Part shown: positions 27,290 through 35,067 of the stretch, one piece after another
Position numbering within the stretch: the first letter of the stretch is position 1
Layout: every line of letters begins with the position of its first letter
IMG/VR virus record: IMGVR_UViG_3300032245_000758
Span: 1-60,125 of that record
Strand: one strand, 5' to 3'
DNA length: 60,125 nucleotides
DNA from: a virus
Made by a program: the position numbers and the translations under genes
Notes under the pieces: generated by a model
What the model was told of the DNA's origin: nothing
What the model saw: only the letters and a program-made list of their open reading frames with translations
Databases searched by the model: none

Positions 27290-27306
27290 TATAAACGTGT
27301 TATAAT
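27279..27306 (+). promoter_or_regulatory. Consensus sigma70-like promoter
   Basis: TTGACA, 16 nt, TATAAT, both boxes perfect. The -35 box overlaps the last codons of the VWA gene. It drives the winged-helix-like gene at 27358, whose start has an AAGAAAGGA ribosome binding site. Confidence 0.75.
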
Positions 27307-27357
27307 ATAAGAACGTTAGAATTTATCACATAACAAACAAACAAGAAAGGATAAAAT

Positions 27358-27741
27358 ATGAAAAAGACAGACCGAAAGAATAAGACAAACCTAACAGTAA
27401 CATGGCCTTCAAATATCTTTACTATTAAAGAGTTGAATGCTCAGAATCCAGAGTTCGTAGAGATTACACTACGAGTTCGTATGAAGAAAGCAATGGAGAG
27501 TGGAGAAATCACTGACATTGGAGTACTTCATAATGGTAAGGGTAGGCCTACATTAGTATTTGTATATGGTACTCCTACAGCTGAACATATTGCAGAAGCT
27601 AAGAGCCGTCAAGTAATTCTGAAAAACGCTTCTTCTGTTAATGTTATTAAAATTACTAATACACCAGCTATGGTTGATATCTTTGATAGGAAGTCAGCTG
27701 AGACAAACATCAATGTACAGAACAATGTAGTGGGTGCTTAA
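27358..27741 (+). CDS. Small winged-helix-like DNA-binding protein (predicted)
   Basis: The 127-residue basic protein contains FTIKELNAQNPEFVEITLRV, then a helix (RMKKAMESGEI) and a turn with GKGRPTLVFVYG. This order (helix, recognition helix, Gly-Arg-Pro wing) looks like a winged helix-turn-helix. The first 12 residues are very basic. A perfect promoter and a strong SD suggest abundant early expression, and a terminator follows, so it is a single-gene unit. A role as an early transcription modulator is plausible but inferred only. Confidence 0.6.
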   Translation: MKKTDRKNKTNLTVTWPSNIFTIKELNAQNPEFVEITLRVRMKKAMESGEITDIGVLHNGKGRPTLVFVYGTPTAEHIAEAKSRQVILKNASSVNVIKITNTPAMVDIFDRKSAETNINVQNNVVGA

Positions 27742-27744
27742 TAA

Positions 27745-27984
27745 TTAAGGAACGTATGACCAAAGCGGATTGTATTTAAGCAATCCGCTTTTTTCTTTTG
27801 TATAATAATTGATGATAGCTTTTGGAGCTTTTTCTTTTATTGTGCGTATGTATGCTGAGGTCATATTCCAACTGCCATGATAAAGTGGTTCATCCATTTC
27901 ACTATCTAAAATTAAAAATTTAGTGGATGATATTTCAAATATGTAAAACGTTTTATCTTTTAGATTGAGTTTTTTAAATGCCAT
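27745..27984 (-). CDS. Possible small antisense-strand gene, unknown
   Basis: A 79-residue frame occupies the gap between two + strand genes. The composition is protein-like (KDKTFYIFEISSTKFLILD and later NYYTKEKSGLLKYNPLW), but no family is recognised. No SD precedes it. Its last codons run through the terminator hairpin at 27762-27791, and the + strand promoter at 27965-27992 overlaps its 5' end. TATAAT at -9 to -15 on the minus strand could start a leaderless mRNA. Evidence is evenly balanced. Confidence 0.4.
   Translation of the reverse strand: MAFKKLNLKDKTFYIFEISSTKFLILDSEMDEPLYHGSWNMTSAYIRTIKEKAPKAIINYYTKEKSGLLKYNPLWSYVP
27762..27795 (+). terminator. Strong rho-independent terminator
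   Basis: A perfect 11-bp stem AAAGCGGATTG/CAATCCGCTTT with an 8-nt loop, followed by TTTCTTTT. It ends the winged-helix-like transcript. Confidence 0.85.
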
Positions 27985-27992
27985 GGTATACT
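27965..27992 (+). promoter_or_regulatory. Sigma70-like promoter of the DUF4338-like gene
   Basis: TTGAGT, 16 nt, TATACT. The -10 box ends 10 nt before ATG 28003, so the mRNA leader would be only a few nt; no SD. Confidence 0.5.
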
Positions 27993-28002
27993 AATTATAA
28001 AT

Positions 28003-29187
28003 ATGGATGCATTACAAGAATATTTTGGAATTGAGGCTTTTGACTTTGAGACAAACAAAAAGAAATTAGTTGACAATCTCAATTTTCTGAAAGCCATGTC
28101 TGTAGAAGAACAGACTTTTTATAAGAAATGGCAAGAAGTTCAGTCGTTTAAAGGATCATCAGGTAAGTTAAATGAAGTAAAAGCCAAGATTTGGACTCCC
28201 ACTGATTTTAATGATGAACAATTGACGATTAAAGAAATAGAAAATTGTAATCCAACGTTGATTCATGTTGACTCTAAAAGAGACAATGAAGACTGGACAT
28301 TAATTCGTATTTTTGGTCACACAATGTCATTTGACCAAACGCCGGGTAGATTTTTAAAGTTTCTTGTGACGGATGGTAATAAAGATAATCCTCGTTATAT
28401 TGGTGCAATTAGTGTATCCAGTGATGTAATTGCCATTAGTGATCGTGATACGTATCTGGGTTGGACATCGGATAATAAGATTAAAGATAAGAAACTAGCT
28501 CATAGTGCTATTGGTAGTTGTATTATGAGTACTCAACCTATTGGTTATAATTTCTTGGGTGGTAAATTGGTAGCTGCTATGATTACTACTAATACTGTGC
28601 GAGAATTATGGAAAAAGTTATATAGCCAAACTCTCGTGGGTATGACAACTACAAGTTTGTATGGTAGTTATAGTATGTATAACAGTTTAAAATGGTGGCA
28701 CAAGTGTGGAAGTAGTGCTGGTAAGATTGCTATTAAACCAGATGAAGACATTTATAAAGTTTGGCATGAATGGGTAAAAGATAATTGTTCTGAAAAGTAT
28801 GATGCAGCAATGACGCAACGTGAAGGTGTATCTGGTCCTGTAACGGGAGCTAAATCACGTGTACTGAGTATGATTTTTAGTAAATGTGGTATTAAACAAA
28901 GTAACTATCAACATGGATATGAACGTGGGGTATATTATAGTTGTTTTTATGAAAATACCAAAGATTATTTACAGAATAAGATCAATGATGACAAATTGAT
29001 CATGAAAGATTTGTATAAACGTGATACTCAAGCTGTTTGTGAATGGTGGAAACCAAAAGCTATAGAACGTTACAAAAAGCTAAAGAGTGAGAATAATTTA
29101 AAGACCAATGTACACTTTTACAATAATATGATTGGAATGTCATATGAAGAAGCTAAAAGTGTGTATTTTAAAGAAGTTGGAAGATAG
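28003..29187 (+). CDS. DUF4338 / DruA-like protein
   Basis: The 394-residue protein holds, in order, FGHTMSFDQTPGRFLKFLV, RYIGAISVSSDV, a strongly conserved-looking RDTYLGWTSDNKI, FLGGKLVAAMI and VGMTTTSLYGSYSMYN, then KWWHKCGSSAGKI. From memory this matches the DUF4338 core (Y-x-G, RD-x-x-IGW, LASK, ETF-x-x-YG-x-x-Y, G-T-x-GR) found in DruA of the Druantia anti-phage system and in many phage proteins of unknown function. The C-terminal 120 residues are an added helical, basic region. It has its own promoter and near-leaderless start. Possible roles are counter-defence, superinfection exclusion or DNA modification; all are inference. Confidence 0.6.
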   Translation: MDALQEYFGIEAFDFETNKKKLVDNLNFLKAMSVEEQTFYKKWQEVQSFKGSSGKLNEVKAKIWTPTDFNDEQLTIKEIENCNPTLIHVDSKRDNEDWTLIRIFGHTMSFDQTPGRFLKFLVTDGNKDNPRYIGAISVSSDVIAISDRDTYLGWTSDNKIKDKKLAHSAIGSCIMSTQPIGYNFLGGKLVAAMITTNTVRELWKKLYSQTLVGMTTTSLYGSYSMYNSLKWWHKCGSSAGKIAIKPDEDIYKVWHEWVKDNCSEKYDAAMTQREGVSGPVTGAKSRVLSMIFSKCGIKQSNYQHGYERGVYYSCFYENTKDYLQNKINDDKLIMKDLYKRDTQAVCEWWKPKAIERYKKLKSENNLKTNVHFYNNMIGMSYEEAKSVYFKEVGR

Positions 29188-29228
29188 TTGTTATAATTAA
29201 TACCCGTGGTTAATATATATAGTTAACT

Positions 29229-30572
29229 ATGGGATTTACTTATATAGATACATTGACGGGATCGTTGGATGCTGATAATAAACCAGCTATTAAAATGGAT
29301 ATTCCAATTGGAAATGATTCATCAGCTGCTGGAACCAAATACTTCGAACTTCAGCGTTATAAAAATCCAATATTCTATATTACAAAAGAAGGAGCTGTAT
29401 TTGCTTCACAGTTCACTGGAAGTGTTAAAGGTACATCTACAACCGCTTCGTTTTTAGCGCAAACGGCACAAAACACAACAAGACAAGTAGCTTATTATGA
29501 TGGCACTGGACTAAAAAGTGCTACTGGATTATTTTTTGATAATAATTTAGGATCTGTTAAATATTTGAGTCTTTCTTCCTCACTGCCTCGTAACTTTATA
29601 ACAGTTGGTAGTAGAGGAGCTGGCTCCGGTATAAATTCGTTTAATCAAGCTGGAATTCAATTTACCAATTTTAATGATAATAAAATATATCCAAATATCG
29701 ATCAATGGTCGTTATTTAACAGTGTCAGTGGCAGTTTGACATTTGCGGCTCCTATAGGATCATATCAATTTTCTTCATCTACCGTAGTAGCTAAATCATC
29801 TGCGTCTGAAGTATATGGTATGGTTCAAATCAGAAACGGTTTTTATTTTTGGCCATATATGGCCTCAGTTGCAACTGCCAGAGATGGAGCAATTGGCATT
29901 GGAGTACAACCACCGACTCAACCAACTGGATCGTTTAATAAATATTTAAGAGCTAAACTACACATAAACATGTATAGTGGTAGTGGCGAAGGACCATGGA
30001 CTCCAAACGCAACTGTAGAACATAGATCTACCGCTATATTGGTTAATTATGGATCTGGTAGTGCTAATACGGGTTTAACTACCAATTTCTATGTATCGGC
30101 AAGTGGAAACACTTACATGAGAGGAAACTTACAGATTGGCGGCACAATAAGTAAAGGCGGTGGTAGTTTTGATATTGAACACCCAGATCCATCTAAAGAA
30201 ATGGGATGGATATTGAGACATAGTTTCGTAGAATCTCCAACTAGAGGCGATAACATTTATAGATACACTGTAATTACCACACAAGAAAATCTACAAGCTA
30301 CGATTATTTTGCCTGATTATTTTAAATATTTAAATGAAGATACTCAGATATGGGTTAACCCATCTAACTGTTTTGGTATTGGGTATGGATCTGTAAATGA
30401 AGAATTAACTCAAGTTACCATTACTACAAATATTGCTGGTAATTATAATGTACTTTTAATTGGTACCAGAAAAGATAAATTAGCTAAAGATTATTGGGAT
30501 AGTAAAGGAACAGAATATTTTGATCCTAAAAATATAAGATTTCAAAATCGTGACAAAAACGAAGAGTCTTGA
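29229..30572 (+). CDS. Tail fibre-like / adhesin structural protein
   Basis: A 447-residue Gly/Ser/Thr-rich beta protein with no signal peptide. The C-terminal part carries GGGSFDIEHPDPSKEMGWILRHSFVESP. This is close to the SFKIDHPxDP..K.L.HSFVESP ending of many fibre and adhesin proteins, where it precedes trimerisation or self-chaperoning regions. The repeated short beta segments before it fit a fibre shaft. AGA is the main arginine codon, as in other structural genes. It lies away from the tail module among early genes, so it may be a receptor-binding module that moves independently. The ATG follows an AT-rich stretch; no SD. Confidence 0.65.
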   Translation: MGFTYIDTLTGSLDADNKPAIKMDIPIGNDSSAAGTKYFELQRYKNPIFYITKEGAVFASQFTGSVKGTSTTASFLAQTAQNTTRQVAYYDGTGLKSATGLFFDNNLGSVKYLSLSSSLPRNFITVGSRGAGSGINSFNQAGIQFTNFNDNKIYPNIDQWSLFNSVSGSLTFAAPIGSYQFSSSTVVAKSSASEVYGMVQIRNGFYFWPYMASVATARDGAIGIGVQPPTQPTGSFNKYLRAKLHINMYSGSGEGPWTPNATVEHRSTAILVNYGSGSANTGLTTNFYVSASGNTYMRGNLQIGGTISKGGGSFDIEHPDPSKEMGWILRHSFVESPTRGDNIYRYTVITTQENLQATIILPDYFKYLNEDTQIWVNPSNCFGIGYGSVNEELTQVTITTNIAGNYNVLLIGTRKDKLAKDYWDSKGTEYFDPKNIRFQNRDKNEES

Positions 30573-30597
30573 CATAATATAAAAAGTGTGGTATAAA
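30569..30597 (+). promoter_or_regulatory. Sigma70-like promoter of uvsE (leaderless)
   Basis: TTGACA, 17 nt, TATAAA. The -35 box starts at the stop codon of the fibre-like gene and the -10 box ends 6 nt before ATG 30604. This is the same spacing as at 10929 and at the minus-strand gene starting at 57386. Confidence 0.7.
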
Positions 30598-30603
30598 CAG
30601 AGA

Positions 30604-31518
30604 ATGACAAAATCTCTCTGTTGCATTTCACTCAAACTCCAAGAGCAAAAAATCCGAGCTTCAACAATGACGAAGACTCGGTTTCTTGCATTAGAACGTA
30701 AAACTGCGGAAAAAACTGTAGCGGATCGTACACTAAACAATGTATATGTGACACGTAAGACATTGGAGTACTGTGCTTTACACAAATGGAACTATCGTGT
30801 TAGTAGTGGTATGATGCCTTTGGAAACTCTTCCAGAAGCAAATCTTTCAATCGAAACTACATACAATTATTCAAAAATTAAACAAGAGTTTGATTTGTGT
30901 GCGTCTGTTATCAAGAAAAACAATATTCGATGCAGCACACATCCAGATCAATTTGTTGTGCCAGCTAGTGCAAATCAAGCAGTTGTCAAAAAATCCATCA
31001 TCGAATTGGAGGCTCATGGAAAAATGATGGATGCTATGGGTTTACCACAGACATATGAAGCTCCTATCAATATCCATATGAACTGTTATAAAGGTGATCT
31101 AAATGATATCGCATTGCGTTTTATTGATGTATATAACAGCATTTCTCCAAATGTGAGGGGTAGACTAGTACTGGAGAACGAAGATAAACCTAATAGCTGG
31201 AATGTTAAACAGTTGTATGACTTGATTTATTCTAAAACTGGTATTCCTATTACGTATGACAATCTTCATCATCGTTGTAACCCAGGCAATTTATCTGCTA
31301 AAGATGCTATGAAACTAGCTATGTCTACGTGGGGTAGTTATCGTCCTCTATTTCACTTTAGTGATAATGATCTAACAAATAAAAATCCACGAGCGCATGG
31401 AGACTATGTTCGTAGTATTCCACCCGAATATGTTGATATGGACGGCGCAGATTATGAATTTGAGTTCAAAGCTAAAGACTATGCTCTTGAACGATTTGAA
31501 AAAGAATTTAAAATTTGA
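30604..31518 (+). CDS. uvsE: UV damage endonuclease UvsE/UVDE
   Basis: The 304-residue protein is a TIM-barrel UV-damage endonuclease that nicks 5' of photoproducts. Visible metal-site motifs are NNIRCSTHPDQFVV (about 101-114), NIHMNCYKGD, a glutamate in GRLVLENEDKPNSW, TYDNLHHRCNPG and HFSDND. These match the UVDE family order, and length is normal. An upstream in-frame GTG at 30586 is inside the promoter, so ATG 30604 is chosen; it is 6 nt from the -10 box, with no SD. It complements UvsX in DNA repair, useful for a sunlight-exposed phage. Confidence 0.85.
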   Translation: MTKSLCCISLKLQEQKIRASTMTKTRFLALERKTAEKTVADRTLNNVYVTRKTLEYCALHKWNYRVSSGMMPLETLPEANLSIETTYNYSKIKQEFDLCASVIKKNNIRCSTHPDQFVVPASANQAVVKKSIIELEAHGKMMDAMGLPQTYEAPINIHMNCYKGDLNDIALRFIDVYNSISPNVRGRLVLENEDKPNSWNVKQLYDLIYSKTGIPITYDNLHHRCNPGNLSAKDAMKLAMSTWGSYRPLFHFSDNDLTNKNPRAHGDYVRSIPPEYVDMDGADYEFEFKAKDYALERFEKEFKI

Positions 31519-31529
31519 TCAAAAAGTTA

Positions 31530-31558
31530 TTGACGGATTAGTGATTAGATGGTAAGAT
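31530..31558 (+). promoter_or_regulatory. Sigma70-like promoter
   Basis: TTGACG, 17 nt, TAAGAT, with TGG just before the -10 box. The leader to ATG 31625 is about 60 nt of A-rich sequence and contains AAGAAAG as the SD. Confidence 0.65.
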
Positions 31559-31624
31559 AAATTTAAGTTAGTGATGAAACTAACGAAACAAAAAACAAAC
31601 AAAAAAAGAAAGTAAAAAAATAAT

Positions 31625-31834
31625 ATGTATACTCGTACAAATGCTCGTAACAAGACTAACTTCGTAGGCCATAACACTTCCGGTGTTGAGATTTATCTCT
31701 CTACTCCAGTCGCCAAGGCTAAGAAGGCCTCACGTTTGACTCTACGTGCTGGTAAGACCCGTGTTGATCTAACTGGTCGTCAGATCAAGGCTCTACGTGA
31801 TGTCTTGAGTGCTGGATTCAAGAGCAATGCTTGA
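31625..31834 (+). CDS. Small basic protein, unknown
   Basis: The 69-residue product is strongly basic (RLTLRAGKTRVDLTGRQIKA in its second half) with CGT as the only common arginine codon, which suggests high early expression. A beta-strand then helix layout is likely, and nucleic-acid binding would fit the charge, but no family is recognised. It has its own promoter and SD, and two hairpins follow its stop. Confidence 0.65.
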   Translation: MYTRTNARNKTNFVGHNTSGVEIYLSTPVAKAKKASRLTLRAGKTRVDLTGRQIKALRDVLSAGFKSNA

Positions 31835-31846
31835 TTTTTGATGATG

Positions 31847-31881
31847 GAGTCCATATAAAAAATATATATTTATATGGACTC
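31847..31881 (+). repeat. Perfect 13-bp inverted repeat covering the next start codon
   Basis: 31847-31859 pairs perfectly with 31869-31881 (9-nt loop). The ATG at 31874 and its upstream region lie in the 3' arm, so in RNA the start would be hidden. No SD is visible. Together with the terminator-like hairpin 25 nt downstream it looks like a deliberate RNA control element. Confidence 0.6.
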
Positions 31882-32125
31882 TGTATCACATAATCACACA
31901 ATGTTATGGCTGCTAGTAGTACTAGCAGCCATTTTTTCGTTTATAGGACTGTTTATATCTTATAAAATATTAAAGAAATTCGATGAATTTCAAATTGCAA
32001 CTTATGAAGCGTTGGAATTAATGAACAACGAACGAGTTAAAGTATTAAAAGAAATTGAAAATTTGCACAGACGTAGTAGAATATTAAGTAATGAAACAAA
32101 AGAAAACAAAAGAAACAGAGAATAA
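31874..32125 (+). CDS. Small single-pass membrane protein with coiled coil
   Basis: The 83-residue product has one strong transmembrane segment (residues about 10-33, MLWLLVVLAAIFSFIGLFIS), then a charged helix (YEALELMNNERVKVLKEIEN) and a basic end. It could be a holin, spanin partner or inner-membrane regulator; the sequence does not decide. Oddly, the codons for the membrane segment form a perfect hairpin plus T run (31906-31937), and the start codon is inside another hairpin. It overlaps the next gene by 35 nt. Confidence 0.55.
   Translation: MDSVSHNHTMLWLLVVLAAIFSFIGLFISYKILKKFDEFQIATYEALELMNNERVKVLKEIENLHRRSRILSNETKENKRNRE
31906..31937 (+). terminator. Intragenic terminator-like hairpin
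   Basis: An 11-bp perfect stem (31906-31916 with 31922-31932), a TAGTA loop, and a run of six T residues. It lies within the first third of the small membrane protein gene. It would end transcripts from the 31530 promoter or act as an attenuator for the genes downstream. Confidence 0.7.
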
Positions 32126-32564
32126 AGTTCGTGGATTGTTTGATCATGTAAATCATATTCGGGAAGTTAAAAATCCAGGATATTATCAAACGTTGTCAGA
32201 TGCTGAACGAAACTCTTTCAACAAATATATGTTACTACGTGTGTTGAGTATGGATTCTGATATCATTGAAGAAATGGCATTTGTTTCCAAATACTTCCAG
32301 AACATTCCAAATGAACAGTTTTATAAATTATTGATTGAAGTTGTTCCAAAAGGAAGAAAGTTTTCTAAATATATTAAAAAGACGGCTGGTAATGTAAATG
32401 AAAATATTCTCACTTGTATATGTGATAAATTTAAAATCGGTCAGAAAGACGCAGTAGATTATTACAACGTTTTTATGACGGATGAAAATGGAACTAAAGA
32501 GTTGGTAACTTTAATTGAAAGTTTTGGTTTTTCAGAAAAAGAAGTAGAAAAAATGTTTTCATAA
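32091..32564 (+). CDS. Sliding-clamp loader small subunit, gp62-like (probable)
   Basis: The 157-residue protein contains LFDHVNHIRE at the N-terminus, FNKYMLLRVLSMDSD in the middle and EVVPKGRKFSKYIKK, then a helix with a DYYNVF end. This order (LFDFLN, Y-M-x-x-R-x-LS, P-K-x-R-x-FxK-W/Y-x-K) recalls the phage clamp-loader A subunit (gp62) of T4-like phages. T4 gp62 has 187 residues. Its AAA+ partner gp44 is not in the window. It overlaps the membrane-protein gene by 35 nt and is followed by the dNMP kinase gene after 1 nt. Confidence 0.6.
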   Translation: MKQKKTKETENKVRGLFDHVNHIREVKNPGYYQTLSDAERNSFNKYMLLRVLSMDSDIIEEMAFVSKYFQNIPNEQFYKLLIEVVPKGRKFSKYIKKTAGNVNENILTCICDKFKIGQKDAVDYYNVFMTDENGTKELVTLIESFGFSEKEVEKMFS

Positions 32565-32565
32565 T

Positions 32566-33207
32566 ATGACTATAATTGGAATATCAGGATATGCTCGTAG
32601 TGGCAAAGATCTTTTTACATCTGTTGCACAAAAGATTCTAAAAGAACACAACATTAAATCGGAAAAGTTTGCGCTTGCTTATGAACTCAAAAACGATTTA
32701 AAGTCTTTAATTAAAAATAAAGTAGGTATTGATGTATTTACAGATGATACCCAAGAGAAATCTATAATCAGACCACTGTTGGTTGCTTATGGAGATGTAA
32801 TGCGAAAGACCAGTGAAGGTAAATACTGGACTGGTAAAATAGAAAATAGAATTGCTAATTCAAAAGCAAATGTAGTGTTTATAACAGACATTCGATATGA
32901 TGTATATCCAGAGGATGAATGTACTTGGTTACAAAACAAACAATGTGGAAAATTAATTCATATAACTAAATTTAAACAAGGACCTGTACCAACAGGCAAA
33001 AGATTTAGTAAAAATAAGATCGTTAAGATCTATGATGCAGCTCCCAATGATCACGAACTATTAAACAATCCAAAAGTAAAAGCAAAAGCAGATTGTGCTT
33101 TTGAATGGGAGGATTGTAGTGATAAACTTAATGGAACTTCGTTGGAAGATCATCCGTATATTAGAGAAAAAGTAATCGAAGCTTTAAAAGCAATTAACGT
33201 AATTTAA
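32566..33207 (+). CDS. Deoxynucleoside monophosphate kinase-like P-loop kinase (T4 gp1-like)
   Basis: A 213-residue kinase with a P-loop GYARSGKD (7-14), a helical lid and an internal VVFITDIRYDVYPED (Walker-B-like/substrate site). Phage dNMP kinases of the gp1 type use this fold to phosphorylate dNMPs for dNTP pools, complementing NrdAB and the dUTPase. AAA-type or CoaE-like kinases are alternatives. It starts 1 nt after the clamp-loader gene. Its last 14 nt overlap the convergent gene at 33194, and its terminator lies inside that gene. Confidence 0.7.
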   Translation: MTIIGISGYARSGKDLFTSVAQKILKEHNIKSEKFALAYELKNDLKSLIKNKVGIDVFTDDTQEKSIIRPLLVAYGDVMRKTSEGKYWTGKIENRIANSKANVVFITDIRYDVYPEDECTWLQNKQCGKLIHITKFKQGPVPTGKRFSKNKIVKIYDAAPNDHELLNNPKVKAKADCAFEWEDCSDKLNGTSLEDHPYIREKVIEALKAINVI

Positions 33208-33475
33208 TTGTCTTTATTATATGACTACCGCCGTATGAGAAAGTTATTTCACTATCGGCGGTTTTTGTTTTAAAGTAGTCGGCTAACTCAGAAGCATGTG
33301 AAGACACAAAATTTATATATAATGTGTTACATTCCTCTTGCTTCTGAGTTTTTCTTTGTTTTTGACAACTACAAATTTTACTTAATCCGGCTAAACATTC
33401 TCTTAATCTATCGATTGAAGATACATTGTCATTTCCTATTAACTGAATGAGAGATTGATAACTTCCTATAATCAT
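33194..33475 (-). CDS. Unknown 93-residue protein, last gene of the leftward cluster
   Basis: No family is recognised. The protein is soluble-looking with a CSCQKQRKTQKQEEC segment, a Cys/Lys/Gln-rich turn that might bind metal. Its ATG overlaps the stop of the preceding membrane-protein gene (4 nt), so it belongs to the same operon. Its 3' end overlaps the convergent dNMP kinase gene, and it spans the kinase terminator hairpin. Confidence 0.55.
   Translation of the reverse strand: MIIGSYQSLIQLIGNDNVSSIDRLRECLAGLSKICSCQKQRKTQKQEECNTLYINFVSSHASELADYFKTKTADSEITFSYGGSHIIKTIKLR
33227..33266 (+). terminator. Terminator of the clamp-loader/dNMP-kinase transcript, inside a convergent gene
   Basis: Stem ACCGCCG/CGGCGGT (33227-33233 with 33256-33262), a 22-nt partly self-paired loop, then TTTT. 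It works on the + strand while its sequence codes for the end of the 93-residue protein on the other strand. Confidence 0.6.
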
Positions 33476-33849
33476 AACAATTTTCTTATAATCAAATAAA
33501 GTGTTAATGAATAAATATAATTTATTGGTAATAATAATAAAGATGTTAATTGATTATAATTCGATATATAAGTTAATAAATTTACTCCAATTAAAGTTGA
33601 CCAAAAACATAGACAGATAGGACAACTTAATAATTTGGTTAGATATCCTGGATATTGTTCATATAAAAAATTTGGATAACTACACATAACGTCTACTTCT
33701 AATTTATATTTTTCGAATTCATAAATCTTAAGTATGGATCTTAGATTGAATAATTTGGCAATTGTATTAACAATATCACTTTCAAACCAAACTACCATCA
33801 TGAAAGTGATGTAAAATACAACAGATATATTAAGATCGGTTAAGTTCAT
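33472..33849 (-). CDS. Small membrane protein with CPxCxxFW motif (DUF1360-like)
   Basis: The 125-residue protein has about three hydrophobic segments (near residues 8-22, 70-90 and 97-120) and a LLSCPICLCFWSTL motif. Small membrane proteins with a membrane-embedded C-P/x-x-C-x-x-F-W motif (DUF1360 type) occur in phages and bacteria with unknown function. It overlaps its neighbours by 4 nt at each end. In a glycan operon it could hold a transferase complex at the membrane, but that is inference. Confidence 0.6.
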   Translation of the reverse strand: MNLTDLNISVVFYITFMMVVWFESDIVNTIAKLFNLRSILKIYEFEKYKLEVDVMCSYPNFLYEQYPGYLTKLLSCPICLCFWSTLIGVNLLTYISNYNQLTSLLLLPINYIYSLTLYLIIRKLL

Positions 33850-35048
33850 ATTAGTTTATTTTTGTACCAGTTATCGTTAATATTTACTAAATTAGTATTG
33901 TAATTGTTTAACTTATTAATTTTAAGTTTAAATATGTCAAACTCTAATTCTCCTACAATGCCACTGTCTTCTAACATTAATTGTAACATATTAAAGAACT
34001 CAAAACTTTGATTATTTAATTTTACAGCATCAAATTCGACGATAATGTCATTTGTTTTTTGATCTTCGTATCTTTTTAGTTTCTTGGTTAGATCAAACTT
34101 TGTATTTTTTTGTTCAACTGATATATAACGGTCATATGATACATCGGTATAGATAGAATCGCACCATGGTTCCAATAACATCAATTTATATTCATCGCAA
34201 TTGCGTACTACAAATCCAACATTATATCTGTTTGGAACAATAGGTTTCATTGTATCATTGTGTTTAACAAAATGTCCCCATTTACGAATGAAGTTTCTCG
34301 CACTACGATTGTTTTGTTCCAACCATTCATTGCTTTCTTTGCCTACGGTAGTTAAAGTGGGATTATATCTACTTCCTCTACAGGTCATATGATATACACA
34401 TCCTTCCCATGTTTGTACAAACTTATATCCTTTTAATAGGAATCGGTTAAAGATATCACTGTCTTCTTTGCTTTGAGGAGCATAAAGATCATCGTGACCA
34501 CCAATTGATTGGAAATCACTCTTGTAAAGAGCCCAAGGCGCAAAGATTCCTTCTGTGGTTTTATCTTTTCTGGTCAAACGGGTATCATTGAACCATTTCA
34601 ATAATCCAGCTTCATTAAACTCTTCTGGCTCTGTGCCAAATGCTTGTACGATTTTCTCTGGACCTGGAGGATGTAGAGGTGGTTCAATGCGAGTTAGACT
34701 GACGATTGTGCCTGGTTGAATATACTTCTCTACATATTTATCGAAGTTAGGACATGCGTACATATCAGCGTGGTAGATCATTACCACATCGTTGGTTGCA
34801 ACTTCGTTTACAAGACGATCATATAGAATTGTGTGGCCCAATCGGGTTGGGCCGTCGTTGCGGATGAATTTGAAGTGTGGATCTTTTTGAGCTGTTTCTT
34901 TACACCATTCAAGTGTACCGTCATTACTAAAGTCGTCTGCAACACAGATTTCATGTTCTTTATGACTTAGGTTTTTACGAATAGCTTCGTAACTCCATTT
35001 AAGATATTTTAGATTGTTTCTGCTTGGTTGGATAAAACTAATTTTCAT
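33846..35048 (-). CDS. GT2-family glycosyltransferase with C-terminal extension
   Basis: The 400-residue enzyme has a GT-A domain in its first 270 residues: an ISFIQPSRN start, the nucleotide-sugar site EICVADDFSNDGTLEW (33-48), the DxD-like MIYHADMYACPNF and a YAPQSKEDSDIFNRFLLKG acceptor segment with a catalytic-base-type ED. The last 130 residues are an added domain without a recognisable motif. Stop and start overlap the next gene by 4 nt. Confidence 0.8.
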   Translation of the reverse strand: MKISFIQPSRNNLKYLKWSYEAIRKNLSHKEHEICVADDFSNDGTLEWCKETAQKDPHFKFIRNDGPTRLGHTILYDRLVNEVATNDVVMIYHADMYACPNFDKYVEKYIQPGTIVSLTRIEPPLHPPGPEKIVQAFGTEPEEFNEAGLLKWFNDTRLTRKDKTTEGIFAPWALYKSDFQSIGGHDDLYAPQSKEDSDIFNRFLLKGYKFVQTWEGCVYHMTCRGSRYNPTLTTVGKESNEWLEQNNRSARNFIRKWGHFVKHNDTMKPIVPNRYNVGFVVRNCDEYKLMLLEPWCDSIYTDVSYDRYISVEQKNTKFDLTKKLKRYEDQKTNDIIVEFDAVKLNNQSFEFFNMLQLMLEDSGIVGELEFDIFKLKINKLNNYNTNLVNINDNWYKNKLI

Positions 35049-35067
35049 GATAATATATATTTACTTT

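Noticed and set aside
30586-30603. GTG start for uvsE
   Set aside because: It lies in the promoter spacer, so it would not be transcribed from that promoter.
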